From positions 620,001 through 684,000 of the forward strand of contig NZ_NEVK01000003.1 of NCBI RefSeq assembly GCF_002261265.1: a stretch of DNA of 64,000 nucleotides, written 5' to 3'. The DNA is from Bordetella genomosp. 7 (GTDB lineage Bacteria; Pseudomonadota; Gammaproteobacteria; Burkholderiales; Burkholderiaceae_B). The position numbers and the translations under genes were made by a program. Positions 24,511 to 33,553 of this stretch are shown one piece after another (positions within the stretch are counted from its first letter, which is position 1; each line of letters starts with the position of its first letter). The notes under the pieces were generated by a model. That model searched no databases, had not been told where the DNA came from, and saw nothing but the letters and a program-made list of their open reading frames with translations.

Positions 24511-25410
24511 ATGGACCGGTTCGAAGAAATGCGGGTATTCACGGCCGTGGTCGAGGCGGGCAGCTTCGTCAAGGCCGCCGAAGCCTTGCGCATGTCCAAG
24601 GCGGGCGTTTCGCGCCATGTCACCGAGCTCGAGACGCGGCTGGGCGTGCGCTTGATGCAACGGACCACGCGCCGCCAGTCCCTGACCGAAGAGGGGCAGT
24701 TGTTCTACGAGCGATGCAAGGTGTTGCTGGCCGAAGTCGAAGATGCCGAAACCGAAGTCAACAGCCGCAGCGCCGAGGTAGGCGGCCTGTTGCGCATCAA
24801 TGCCCCCCTGACGTTCGGCGTATGCCACCTGGCGCCGCTGTGGGCCGAGTTCAAGGCGCACCATCCCAGGCTTGTCCTCGATATCACCCTCTCGGACCGG
24901 CTCGTCGATCTGGTCGACGAGGGCTACGACGTGGCGGTGCGGATCTCCCAGTTGCCCGATTCCACGCTTGTGAGCCGCCGCCTGGCGTCCACGCGCATGG
25001 TGCTGTGCGCATCGCCCGATTACATCCGCGAGCATGGCATGCCGGAGCATCCCCGCGAGCTGGTGACGCATTCGACTATCGCCTACAGTTACTGGTCCGG
25101 CCGAGACGAATGGCGCTTCCATGGCCCCGAGGGCGAGGTCAGCGTCCGCATCCAGCCCATCATGCGCGCCAACAATGGCGACACCTGCGTGGCAGCCGCG
25201 CTGGCACGGCTGGGCATCGTTTTCCAGCCTACCTTCCTGGTAGGAGACGCCTTGCGCAAAGGCACGCTGCTGGAGCTGATGCCGCAATATCGCGGCGCCG
25301 AGCTCGGCATATACGCCGTATATCCCACCAGGCGGCATGTCCCTCCGCGAGTGCGGGCGGTGCTGGACTTCCTGGCGGCGCACTTTGCCCAGGCGCGCTG
25401 GCCCGATTAG
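24511..25410 (+). CDS. LysR-family transcriptional regulator
   Basis: 299 residues. The N-terminal winged helix-turn-helix (MDRFEEMRVFTAVVEAGSFVKAAEALRMSKAGVSRHVTELE) is followed by a substrate-binding domain starting about residue 90. It resembles the DsdC/AaeR-like subgroup that acts on neighbouring divergent genes, here the extradiol-dioxygenase gene. ATG 24511 gives the family N-terminus; TTG/GTG codons upstream add only four residues. Just upstream, ATTG (24488-24491) and CAAT (24507-24510) form a possible dyad around the start. Confidence 0.92.
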   Translation: MDRFEEMRVFTAVVEAGSFVKAAEALRMSKAGVSRHVTELETRLGVRLMQRTTRRQSLTEEGQLFYERCKVLLAEVEDAETEVNSRSAEVGGLLRINAPLTFGVCHLAPLWAEFKAHHPRLVLDITLSDRLVDLVDEGYDVAVRISQLPDSTLVSRRLASTRMVLCASPDYIREHGMPEHPRELVTHSTIAYSYWSGRDEWRFHGPEGEVSVRIQPIMRANNGDTCVAAALARLGIVFQPTFLVGDALRKGTLLELMPQYRGAELGIYAVYPTRRHVPPRVRAVLDFLAAHFAQARWPD

Positions 25411-25420
25411 CGGCGCGTGC

Positions 25421-26332
25421 TCAGTGGGGGCGGGCCGCGGCGGGCAGCGCCGCCGCGCGCAGATAGTCGAGCAGCTGCACGGCGTAGGCAGGCAGGTCGT
25501 CGGCGCGCAGCACGCACAGAAGCAAGTTGCGCCGCGCCCACGGCGCATCCAGGGGCACCGCCCTGATGCCTGCCTTGCGTGCGCAACGGCGGGCCGCCGC
25601 GTCCGGCACAATCCCCACGCCCACGCCGCGCCCCACCAGGTGGCATACGGCATCGAAGCTGCGCAGCCGTATGCGGGTGTTCAGCACAACGCCGGCGCGG
25701 CGCGCATGCTGGGCGATGTGGTCCTGCAAGGCGCTGCCTTCGGCAAGGCCGACAAAGTCCAGCCCGGCCAGGTCGGAAAGGGCCACATGGCGGCGCGCCG
25801 CCAGGGGATGGCCTCGCGGCGCTACCACCACCAGGGGGTCGGGGCGGAACGGGTAGGCCTGCAAGCCCTGTATATCGGCAGAATCCGCCACGATGCCGAT
25901 ATCAGCGGCTCCCTCGCGCAGCGCGTGTGCGATGTCCGTGCTGGTTTTTTCGTCTACGTCTGCCGAAACCCGGGGGTGCTGCAACAGGAAGCCGCCCAGC
26001 AGATCGGGCAGATGTTCACTCAGCGCGGCGGTATTGCACAAGAGCCTGACGTGCCCCTTCAGACCTTGGCCGAACTGGTCGAGGTCGCCGCGCATGCGAT
26101 CTACATGGGCCAGTACGTTGCGCGCGTGATGCAGCAAAGCGCGGCCCGCGGCCGTGGGGTGCACGCCGTGCCGCTGACGTGTCAGCAGCGGCACGCCCAG
26201 ATCCTGTTCCATGCCGCGCACCCTTTCACTGGCCGACGCCAGCGTCATGTGGCAACGCTGGGCACCGCCGGTTATGGTGCCGGCTTCGTATATGGCCAGG
26301 AACAGCCGCAGGTCGGTCAGGTCGAAGCGCAT
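25421..26332 (-). CDS. LysR-family transcriptional regulator
   Basis: 303 residues. HTH domain MRFDLTDLRLFLAIYEAGTITGGAQRCHMTLASASERVRGME, then a type 2 periplasmic-binding-like effector domain (VRLLCNTAALSEHLPDLL onward). It converges with the preceding LysR gene with a 10-base gap and diverges from the TauE/SafE permease gene (146 bases apart), the likely target. The inducer is unknown. Confidence 0.92.
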   Translation of the reverse strand: MRFDLTDLRLFLAIYEAGTITGGAQRCHMTLASASERVRGMEQDLGVPLLTRQRHGVHPTAAGRALLHHARNVLAHVDRMRGDLDQFGQGLKGHVRLLCNTAALSEHLPDLLGGFLLQHPRVSADVDEKTSTDIAHALREGAADIGIVADSADIQGLQAYPFRPDPLVVVAPRGHPLAARRHVALSDLAGLDFVGLAEGSALQDHIAQHARRAGVVLNTRIRLRSFDAVCHLVGRGVGVGIVPDAAARRCARKAGIRAVPLDAPWARRNLLLCVLRADDLPAYAVQLLDYLRAAALPAAARPH

Positions 26333-26478
26333 GCGGCGATGCTAGCACGCCAGTATCAGGTTTAGCCTGAGCCTGGATGCGGCACATCCGCATTGGCAGC
26401 CGCATGCCTGCAGGCAAGAATGGCCATCATCCGCCTATTTTCAAACGCGGCGCGGATGGCGCCGCCTACGCCTGTTCC

Positions 26479-27252
26479 ATGAACTTTGCTGATTTTCTGC
26501 CGGGCTTCGCGCCCGGACTGCTGGCCGCCGTGGCCGCCGTGTTCTTGCTGGCCGGCATGATCAAGGGAGTGGTGGGCCTGGGCCTACCCACGATTTCCAT
26601 GGCGTTGTTGGCGCTATTCATGCCCCCGGCCACGGCGGCGGCGCTGCTGGTGGTGCCGTCGCTCATTACCAACCTGTGGCAGGCGGGGCCCGTGCGCAGG
26701 CTGGCGCCGCTGCTGCAGCGCATCGGCACTTTGCAACTGGGCGTCTGCGCGGGCACGCTGGCGGGCGCGGCTCTCTTCGGGCCGCCGGCGGGCGCCTGGG
26801 GCGCTGCGGCGCTGGGCGCGGCGCTGCTTGCCTATGCAGGCTGGGGGCTGTTCGGCACGCCGCCCGCGCTGCCGGCCCGCGCCGAGCCCTGGCTGGGCCC
26901 TTGCGCCGGGCTGCTGACCGGTGTGATCACCGCATTGACCGGGGTGTTCGTGGTGCCCGCCGTGCCTTACCTGCAATCGCTGGGGCTGAACAAAGACGAC
27001 CTGATCCAGGCCATGGGCGTGTCGTTCACGGTGTCTACAGTGGCGCTGGCCGTCGGCCTGTGGCTCAACGGCAGCTATGGCGCGGGGGCGGCGGGCGTCT
27101 CGTTTGCCATGCTGGCGCCGGCGCTGCTGGGCATGGCCGCCGGCCAGCGCCTGCGTCGCGTGCTGTCGCCGCGGATGTTCCGCCTGTGTTTCATGCTCAG
27201 CCTGGCTGCGCTGGGCGCCTACCAACTGGCCGAAGGTCTGCTGTCACGCTGA
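26479..27252 (+). CDS. TauE/SafE-family membrane permease
   Basis: 257 residues with about eight hydrophobic helices. The two halves carry the family pattern: AGMIKGVVGLGLPTISMALLALFMPP in the first and CAGLLTGVITALTGVFVVPAVPYLQSLGL in the second. Members export sulfite, sulfoacetate or other organic anions. The divergent LysR gene probably regulates it. ATG 26479 starts the first helix block; the frame is open to 26377. A dehydrogenase gene follows after 75 bases and may be co-transcribed. Confidence 0.88.
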   Translation: MNFADFLPGFAPGLLAAVAAVFLLAGMIKGVVGLGLPTISMALLALFMPPATAAALLVVPSLITNLWQAGPVRRLAPLLQRIGTLQLGVCAGTLAGAALFGPPAGAWGAAALGAALLAYAGWGLFGTPPALPARAEPWLGPCAGLLTGVITALTGVFVVPAVPYLQSLGLNKDDLIQAMGVSFTVSTVALAVGLWLNGSYGAGAAGVSFAMLAPALLGMAAGQRLRRVLSPRMFRLCFMLSLAALGAYQLAEGLLSR

Positions 27253-27327
27253 ATCGCCGGCGCAGCAGTGGTATCTGCATCGCGAAACCGGCAAACTGGC
27301 GGCTTGGGTGTGGCCGGGAGAATCAGC

Positions 27328-28248
27328 ATGAATCAAACGACAGACAGCCGCGCGCGGGTATCGGTGCTGGGCGCGGGACTGATGGGGCATGGCATTGCGC
27401 AGGCATTCATGGTGGCGGGGTTTCAGGTGGCCATCTGGGATCCGAACCCCGCCGTGCGCGCCGACGTGCCACGCCGTATTGCCGGTCACCTCGAGCTGCT
27501 GGGCCAGAGCCGGCCCGTGGACGTGCGCATCAGCGACACGCTGGAGCAGTGTGTCGAAGACTGCGACCTGGTCGTAGAGGCCGCGCCCGAAAAGCTCGAC
27601 ATCAAGCGCGAACTGGTGCGGGCCATCGACGCCGCCAATCCGCACTGCATCGTTGCCTCGAATACCTCGGTGCTGCGCATCACCGAAATCGCCGCGGGCT
27701 CCGCGCTGGCGTCGCGCATCGTAGGCACGCACTGGTGGAACCCGCCGTATCTGATGCCCCTGGTCGAAGTCGTGCATGGCGAACAGACCGACAAGCGCGT
27801 CGTACAGCGCGTCATCGCATGGCTGGAGCAGGCCGGCAAGATCCCGGTAGAGGTGTATCGCGACGTGCCGGGGTTTGTGGGCAATCGCATGCAGTTCGCG
27901 CTGGTGCGCGAGGCGGCGCACATTGTCGAACAAGGCATCTGCGCGCCCGAAACCGTAGACCTGGTGGCCCGCCTGACTTTCGGGCGCCGGCTGCCCGAGA
28001 TCGGCCCGCTCAGAAACGCCGATTTCATCGGGCTGGACCTTACCAGCGACATCATGGACTACCTGGCGCCCTCGCTCAGCAATGTTGGGCAGGCGCCGCG
28101 CATGTTCCGCGAAAAAGTCGAAGCCGGCAATATCGGCGCCAAGTCCGGGCAGGGCACCTATGCCTGGCAGCCATCCGAGCGCGACGCCACCGAGCGCAGG
28201 CTGCTCGAACACCTTATCGCCGTCAGCCGGCAAGAAAAAACCGAGTAG
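27328..28248 (+). CDS. 3-hydroxyacyl-CoA dehydrogenase-family NAD-dependent dehydrogenase
   Basis: 306 residues, a single 3HCDH unit. The NAD-binding motif GAGLMGHGIAQAF is at residues 16-28. The catalytic His is in GTHWWNPPYLMPLVEVV, and the C-terminal domain has VPGFVGNRMQFALVREAAHIVEQG. The WWNPP stretch is seen in dehydrogenases acting on small 3-hydroxy acids (carnitine- or gulonate-like) as well as acyl-CoA, so the substrate is open. GGGAG lies 8 bases before ATG 27328. The gene converges with the ferredoxin reductase gene. Confidence 0.87.
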   Translation: MNQTTDSRARVSVLGAGLMGHGIAQAFMVAGFQVAIWDPNPAVRADVPRRIAGHLELLGQSRPVDVRISDTLEQCVEDCDLVVEAAPEKLDIKRELVRAIDAANPHCIVASNTSVLRITEIAAGSALASRIVGTHWWNPPYLMPLVEVVHGEQTDKRVVQRVIAWLEQAGKIPVEVYRDVPGFVGNRMQFALVREAAHIVEQGICAPETVDLVARLTFGRRLPEIGPLRNADFIGLDLTSDIMDYLAPSLSNVGQAPRMFREKVEAGNIGAKSGQGTYAWQPSERDATERRLLEHLIAVSRQEKTE

Positions 28249-28275
28249 CCGCCTTCCGGCACGGCGGCCGGGCGT

Positions 28276-29481
28276 TCAGAGATGGGCCTTCAAAGGTATG
28301 GCCGGGTCGGCCAGCACCGCCTGGTCGGGAAGCTGGTCTTTTTCCAGCAGCTTGCGCGCGGCAATATGATCGACCGGCGCATTGATCGATTCCACGCAAG
28401 CCAGCCTGCCCTGGGCGAAATGCAGTATCGAAAAGCTGCCCGGCTTGGCGCCGGGCCGCGTCACGCATTCGGCGCCCTGGGGGGCCAGGCCGGCCATCTG
28501 CAGGCGCAGGCTGCCCAGGTCGGACCAGAACCAGGGCAGGGCGGCGTAGGGCGCCGGCTGCTGTCCCGCCAGCAGCGCCGCGAGCGTGCGCGCCTGGTCG
28601 TTGGCATTCTGCACCGATTCCAGGCGCAGGCGCCGGTTCCAGCGGGCATAGGGAAAACTCACGCAATCGCCAATTGCATAGATGTGCGCGGCGGATGTCC
28701 GCATATGGCCATCGACGGCGATACCGTTATCGATGGCCAGGCCCGCAGACTGGGCCAGCGCGGTGTCGGGCTCGGCGCCGATGCCGGCCACCAGCAGGTC
28801 GGCGGCGTGCGTCTCGCCCTGGCAGATCAGCGCATCCACGCGCTGCTGCTGGCACAGGAACTCGATCGGCCCGCAATTGCGCTGCAAGGTGATGCCGGCC
28901 TGCAGCAGCGTGTTTGCGACATGCTCGGAAACATCGGGCGAGACCGCGCGGGCCAGCAGCCGGTCGGCCATCTCGAAGACCGTGACGCGCTTGCCCAGCG
29001 CCGCCGCGGTCGCGGCGATCTCCAGGCCGATGAATCCGCCGCCAAGCACGGTGACGGACTTTGCCTCGGCTAACGACACGCGCAGGCGCAGCGCATCGTC
29101 GATGGTGCGCAGATAGTGCAGGTTGTCCAACGCCGCGGGCAATCCGGGCAGGCGCCTGGGGCGGGTGCCGGTGGCAAGCACCAGGGCGTCGTAGGGCAGG
29201 ACCCTGCCATCACTGAGCGTGACCTTGCGGGCCTCGGCATCGATATGTTCGGCGCGCGTGCGCAGGTGCAGGGTCATCCCCTCGTAGGCCGACTCGGGGC
29301 GCAGCAACTGGGGCTCGGCCTGGGGGTCTTTGAGGTATCCCTTGGACAGCGGGGGGCGGTGATAAGGCAGATGGGCCTCGGCGCTTACCAGGGTGACGCC
29401 GGTTCGAAGCCCGGCCTCGGCGAGGCTGGCACAAAGTTGCGAGGCGGCATGGCCGCCTCCCACGATGACGATACGCTGCAT
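28276..29481 (-). CDS. FAD-dependent ferredoxin reductase (putidaredoxin-reductase type) for the P450 island
   Basis: 401 residues. FAD motif IVIVGGGHAASQLC at the N-terminus, LPYHRPPLSKGYL, LATGTRPRRLPG, NAD motif VTVLGGGFIGLEIA, and IYAIGDCVSF for the FAD ribityl site. C-terminal PWFWSDLGSLRLQMAG is typical of rhodocoxin/putidaredoxin reductases. It would take electrons from NADH to the [2Fe-2S] ferredoxin at 39189-39512 and on to the two P450s. It is transcribed away from the ABC-P450 operon. The 288-base shared region has operator-like repeats and a TATTAT -10 (29507-29512, minus strand). Confidence 0.92.
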   Translation of the reverse strand: MQRIVIVGGGHAASQLCASLAEAGLRTGVTLVSAEAHLPYHRPPLSKGYLKDPQAEPQLLRPESAYEGMTLHLRTRAEHIDAEARKVTLSDGRVLPYDALVLATGTRPRRLPGLPAALDNLHYLRTIDDALRLRVSLAEAKSVTVLGGGFIGLEIAATAAALGKRVTVFEMADRLLARAVSPDVSEHVANTLLQAGITLQRNCGPIEFLCQQQRVDALICQGETHAADLLVAGIGAEPDTALAQSAGLAIDNGIAVDGHMRTSAAHIYAIGDCVSFPYARWNRRLRLESVQNANDQARTLAALLAGQQPAPYAALPWFWSDLGSLRLQMAGLAPQGAECVTRPGAKPGSFSILHFAQGRLACVESINAPVDHIAARKLLEKDQLPDQAVLADPAIPLKAHL

Positions 29482-29514
29482 GAGGCCCGCTCACAGTGTG
29501 GAAAAAATAATACG

Positions 29515-29535
29515 CCGTATCTTTAGTCGATACGG
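29515..29535. promoter_or_regulatory. Perfect inverted repeat, likely operator of the ferredoxin-reductase promoter
   Basis: CCGTATC (29515-29521), 7-base spacer, GATACGG (29529-29535). It ends right next to a TATTAT -10 box on the minus strand, so it covers the expected -35 region of the reductase promoter. A near-identical site lies at 29693-29711. A role for the IclR regulator encoded at 39561-40364 is my inference. Confidence 0.65.
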
Positions 29536-29692
29536 ACGAATTGTATATCGATGCGACATGTTGCGGTTCCGTCGGCCAAAAAATGCCCGCACAAGGCCGG
29601 GTTAACCCTTAATTTCCTTATTAATCAAGGGTTTTCCCGGTCAAGAAAATTATTGCCCGCGGCCTTTTCTCGGTTCATTATTTAAATACGGT

Positions 29693-29711
29693 CGTATCGT
29701 TGTGCAATACG
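29693..29711. promoter_or_regulatory. Second copy of the operator-like repeat, upstream of the ABC-P450 operon
   Basis: CGTATC (29693-29698), 7-base spacer, AATACG (29706-29711), differing from the 29515 site by one arm base. It lies 58 bases before the substrate-binding-protein start. A 12-bp palindrome, ATACGGTCGTAT (29686-29697), overlaps its left arm. Elsewhere in the intergenic region, AACCCTT (29604-29610) and AAGGGTT (29627-29633) form another inverted repeat. Confidence 0.6.
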
Positions 29712-29769
29712 ATGATTGATTAGTCATCGAATTCGGATACCTGTTCGATATACAAACTAGGGGGCTTCC

Positions 29770-30921
29770 ATGTCCAGGATTTCTCGTCGTCATATGCTCG
29801 GGTTGCTTGGGGCTGGCCTTGCGCTGCCGGTTCTGGTCAAAGCGCAAGACTCGTCGCCCATACGCATAGGCTGCATGTTGCCCCTGTCGGGTAACGGTTC
29901 CATCGAAGGCAATCAAGTTTTCAAGGGCGTCAAGTTCGCCGTCGCCGAAGCCAACGCCGCGGGCGGTGTGCTGGGGCGCAAGATCGAACTCGCGGTCGAG
30001 GACGACGAAAGCAATACCTCCAAGGGGGTGTTGGCGGTTCGCAAGCTCATTGAGCAGGAAAAGGTGCCTCTCATCATCGGCACTTATGCTTCCGCCGTGG
30101 TCGTTGCCAGCATGAAGGTGGCCAAAGAACTCAAGGTGCCCATGCTGACGGGCGGCTCCACCGGCGCGATCGCCACGGACGCCAACACGCCGGGAGATCC
30201 CTGGTTCTTCCGCTTCTTTGCCGACAGCACGGGCCAGGGTAACGACACCGCGAACGCGATCGTCCACAAATTCAAGGCCAAGCGCGTCGCCATCCTGCAC
30301 GACACGACGGGCTACGGCACCGACCTGGCCCAGCAGACCTCCGACGTGGTGAAGGCCGCGGGCGGCGAGATCGTGGCCAAAGAGTCGTACAACATTGGCG
30401 ACCAGGACTTCTCTACCATCCTGACCCGGATCCGCACCCTCAAGCCCGACGTGGTGTACATCGGCGGCTGGGCGGCGGACGGAGCCACCATCGTGCGCCA
30501 GGCCGCGTCGGTGGGCCTGCGTACCCAGTTCGTGGGTTCCGGTTCGATGCTGAGCGACGATTTCATCAAGCTGGCGGGCCCGGCGTCCGAGAACTTCGCG
30601 GTCGCCACCGCCTACGAGGCCAGCACGCCCAACAAAGTCGGCCGCGCCTTTGGCGAGCGCTTCCGCAAGGAATACGGCCACGACCCCGGCATGCTCAACG
30701 CCCTTGGTTATTACTCGGCAGCCATCGGCATCGAGGCACTGCGCCGCGTGGGCAAGCCCGACGGCGCCGCGATCCAGCAGATGCTGGCCAATGGTATGAA
30801 AGACTTCCCAATTGGCCTGGGGCCCGAAGGAACCACGGCGGACTTCAATGAAAAGGGCAGTGTCGACTATCCCTATTTCATTGCGATCATCAAGAACGGC
30901 AAACGCGTTCTCGACTATTGA
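29770..30921 (+). CDS. ABC-transporter substrate-binding protein, LivJ/branched-chain amino acid type
   Basis: 383 residues. The N-terminus SRRHMLGLLGAGLALPVLVKA carries twin arginines and is a Tat-like or Sec-like signal peptide. The mature part begins IRIGCMLPLSGNGSIEGNQVFKGVKFAVAEANAAGGVLGRKIEL, the leucine-binding-protein fold (periplasmic binding protein type 1). Such proteins also bind aromatic acids and amides in catabolic islands, so the ligand here is likely the substrate of the downstream P450 pathway. First gene of a long plus-strand operon. Confidence 0.92.
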   Translation: MSRISRRHMLGLLGAGLALPVLVKAQDSSPIRIGCMLPLSGNGSIEGNQVFKGVKFAVAEANAAGGVLGRKIELAVEDDESNTSKGVLAVRKLIEQEKVPLIIGTYASAVVVASMKVAKELKVPMLTGGSTGAIATDANTPGDPWFFRFFADSTGQGNDTANAIVHKFKAKRVAILHDTTGYGTDLAQQTSDVVKAAGGEIVAKESYNIGDQDFSTILTRIRTLKPDVVYIGGWAADGATIVRQAASVGLRTQFVGSGSMLSDDFIKLAGPASENFAVATAYEASTPNKVGRAFGERFRKEYGHDPGMLNALGYYSAAIGIEALRRVGKPDGAAIQQMLANGMKDFPIGLGPEGTTADFNEKGSVDYPYFIAIIKNGKRVLDY

Positions 30922-30942
30922 TCAATCGAGGCAGAAGCGATC

Positions 30943-31815
30943 GTGGACCTTCTACTGCAATATCTCGCCAACGGCATCGTCAACGGCAGCAACTATGTGC
31001 TGGTGGCTGTCGGGCTGACGCTGGTGTTCGGCATCCTGGGCGTCGTCAACTTTGCCCATGGCGAGTTCTACATGCTGGGCGCCTACACGGGGCTGATCCT
31101 GGTTATCAACTATGGCCTGCCGATCTGGGCAGCCCTGGGCGGCGTGCTGGTGGTGGCCATCATTCTGGGGCTGGGCGCCGAAGGGCTGCTGAACAAGATG
31201 CTCAAAGAGCGCGACGCAACCAGTTCCATTATTGCGTCGTTCGGCTTGGCGGTAGTGCTGCAGAACTCGGCCCTGATCGGCTTCGGTCCCAGCCCCATGC
31301 TGATGCAAACCCAGTACTCCACCATCGGCGTCGAAATAGGGCCCGTCTACCTGCCGCTGCAGCAATTGCTGATTCCGGTGGCCATGGTGGCGCTGATTTC
31401 GGTGCTGTACCTGGTGCTGCGCTACACGTGGACGGGGCGCAGCCTGCGCGCCATGGCCCAGCATGCCATGGTGGCCCGGATGTGCGGCGTGCGCGTGCAG
31501 CGGGTTGCCGTCATTACCTTCATCGTGTCGGCGCTGCTGGCAGGCATCGCGGGCTTCATGATGTCATCGGTGTACATGGTGTACCCCATCATCGGCAACA
31601 TGATCGTGCTCAAGGCATTCACGGTCGTCATTCTGGGGGGCATGGGCAATGTGGCCGGCGCGGCCGCGGCTGGCCTGCTGCTGGGTATCGTCGAATCCCT
31701 TACCTCGGCCTACCTGGGCAACGGCTTGCGCGACATCGTCGGATTCGTGATCGTCATCGCCGTCCTGCTGCTGCGTCCGCAGGGTCTGTTCGGAAGGACG
31801 TTCCAACGCTCATGA
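30943..31815 (+). CDS. ABC-transporter permease, LivH type
   Basis: 290 residues, about eight helices. LQYLANGIVNGSNYVLVAVGLTLVFGILGVVNFAHGEFYMLGAY is the LivH signature, and the KAFTVVILGGMGNVAGAAAAGLLLGIVE loop is the EAA-like ATPase contact region. Inner-membrane channel half of the importer. Start codon is GTG. The stop overlaps the next ATG as ATGA. Confidence 0.93.
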   Translation: MDLLLQYLANGIVNGSNYVLVAVGLTLVFGILGVVNFAHGEFYMLGAYTGLILVINYGLPIWAALGGVLVVAIILGLGAEGLLNKMLKERDATSSIIASFGLAVVLQNSALIGFGPSPMLMQTQYSTIGVEIGPVYLPLQQLLIPVAMVALISVLYLVLRYTWTGRSLRAMAQHAMVARMCGVRVQRVAVITFIVSALLAGIAGFMMSSVYMVYPIIGNMIVLKAFTVVILGGMGNVAGAAAAGLLLGIVESLTSAYLGNGLRDIVGFVIVIAVLLLRPQGLFGRTFQRS

Positions 31816-32765
31816 AGAAAAATCTCTCCCTCCTCATTCTGGTGCTGCTGCTCGCGGCGGTGCCATTCCTTGTGCAGGGCAGCTATATCGTGTCGCTGCT
31901 GCTGCTGATGCTGGTGTACGTGATCCTGACGACCGGGTTGAACCTGGTCACCGGGTTCTGCGGGCAGTTTTCGTTCGCCCAGGGGGCGTTCTTCGGAATC
32001 GGCGCCTATACCGCCGGCATCATGTCGCGCGACCTGGGTACCGGCTTCTGGGTGCACCTGCCGGCCGGAATGATCATCACCGGGCTGTGCGGCCTGCTGC
32101 TGGGCGTTCCCGCGCTGCGTCTGAAAGGGCACTTCCTGGCTATCGTGACCATCGCCTTCCAGACCATCGTCTATCTGGGGCTGGTGCAGTGGACGTCTTT
32201 TACCGGGGGGCAGAATGGCCTGCCGGTGGAACCGGTGGGCGATGTCTCGTTGTTCGGCGCGCACTTGTTCACGATCGACGGCTTGAGGGCCAACTATTGG
32301 CTGATTCTGACGGCGACGGTCGTGCTGGTGGCGGTGGCCGAACGGCTGGTGAAGTCGCGGCTGGGGCGCGAATGGGTGGCGGTGCGCGATGACGAGGTTC
32401 TGGCCTCGGCCATCGGCCTGAACGCCACCCGTGCCAAGCTGACCGCTTTCGTCGCATCGGCGGCGTTTGCCGGCGCGGCGGGCGTGCTCATGGCCCACTA
32501 CATGGGCAACATCGCCCCCGACGACTACACCATCTGGATATCCTGCACGATCGTGGCAATGATGATCATCGGCGGCAAAGGCTCGTTCTATGGGCCCATA
32601 TTGGGCGTGGCGCTCTTGACCCTTCTGCCCGAGATGCTGGGCGACTGGGCCCGCTACCGCATGCTGTTCTTCGGCGTGCTGCTGATATTGGCCATTGCCC
32701 TGATGCCCGAAGGCATCGCGGGCCGCGTACGCAAGCTGCGCGCCACCAAGGAGGCCCAGGCATGA
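31812..32765 (+). CDS. ABC-transporter permease, LivM type
   Basis: 317 residues, nine or so helices. YVILTTGLNLVTGFCGQFSFAQGAFFGIGAYTAGIM and the C-terminal IVAMMIIGGKGSFYGPILGVALLTLLPE are LivM signatures. It forms the membrane channel with the LivH-type partner. The frame is open far upstream across livH, but ATG 31812 overlaps the livH stop by 4 bases (ATGA) and begins the first helix. Confidence 0.93.
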   Translation: MKKNLSLLILVLLLAAVPFLVQGSYIVSLLLLMLVYVILTTGLNLVTGFCGQFSFAQGAFFGIGAYTAGIMSRDLGTGFWVHLPAGMIITGLCGLLLGVPALRLKGHFLAIVTIAFQTIVYLGLVQWTSFTGGQNGLPVEPVGDVSLFGAHLFTIDGLRANYWLILTATVVLVAVAERLVKSRLGREWVAVRDDEVLASAIGLNATRAKLTAFVASAAFAGAAGVLMAHYMGNIAPDDYTIWISCTIVAMMIIGGKGSFYGPILGVALLTLLPEMLGDWARYRMLFFGVLLILAIALMPEGIAGRVRKLRATKEAQA

Positions 32766-33553
32766 GCACTGCTCCCATTCTGGAAGCCCGAGGGATTCAT
32801 CGCCGGTTCGGCGGCGTGGTGGCGGTCAAGGATGTCAGCCTGTCGGTCGGCGTCGGCGAAATCGTCGGCCTGATCGGGCCCAACGGTTCGGGCAAGTCCA
32901 CGATGGTCAACCTGATCACGGGCGAGCTCGAAACCAATGGCGGATCGTTCCTGTTCGGCGGGCAGGACGTCACGGCCCTGCCGCCCTACAAGCGGGCACG
33001 CCTGGGCATGGCGCGCAGTTTTCAGATGATTCGATTGTTCGGCTCGCTGAGCGTCGAAGAAAACCTGCTGCTCGCGCATCACATCCGCATGCAATCCAGC
33101 ACTCTGGACACCATCCTGGGACGCGCGCAGGCCGTCCGGGAAGAAGACGCGGTGCGGGCCAAGGCGCGTGAACTGCTGCAGTGGTTCGAGTTGGAACAAT
33201 TCGCGAAACGGCCGGCGACCGACCTGTCTATCGGGCAGCAACGCATGGTGGAACTTGCGCGCGGGCTCATCAGCATGCCCAAGCTGTTCCTGCTCGATGA
33301 ACCGGCGGCCGGCCTGTCGCCTCCGAATGTCGACAGGCTGATCAGCATCATCCGCAGGATGCGCGACGAATTCGGCATGAGCATTCTGCTGGTCGAGCAC
33401 GATATGCGCGTAGTGCGCGAACTGTGCGACCAGGTGGTGGTGCTCGATAGCGGGGTCATGATCGCCCACGGGCACCCGGAGACCGTGGTCAACGACCCGG
33501 TCGTGGTCGAGGCTTATATCGGTTCAGGATGGAAGCGCCGTGCTAAAGCTTAA
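32762..33553 (+). CDS. ABC-transporter ATPase, LivG type
   Basis: 263 residues. Walker A GPNGSGKST, Q-loop region ARSFQMIRLFGSLSVEENLL, signature LSIGQQRMVELARGL (C-loop with SIGQ in place of SGGQ) and Walker B LFLLDEPAAGLSP. LivG-type spacing and the VEHDM switch motif are present. Start overlaps the livM stop (ATGA). Confidence 0.93.
   Translation: MSTAPILEARGIHRRFGGVVAVKDVSLSVGVGEIVGLIGPNGSGKSTMVNLITGELETNGGSFLFGGQDVTALPPYKRARLGMARSFQMIRLFGSLSVEENLLLAHHIRMQSSTLDTILGRAQAVREEDAVRAKARELLQWFELEQFAKRPATDLSIGQQRMVELARGLISMPKLFLLDEPAAGLSPPNVDRLISIIRRMRDEFGMSILLVEHDMRVVRELCDQVVVLDSGVMIAHGHPETVVNDPVVVEAYIGSGWKRRAKA

Noticed and set aside
30918-31811. Open frame upstream of the LivM-type permease in the same frame
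   Set aside because: It overlaps the whole LivH-type gene in another frame; the ATGA overlap at 31812 marks the real start.
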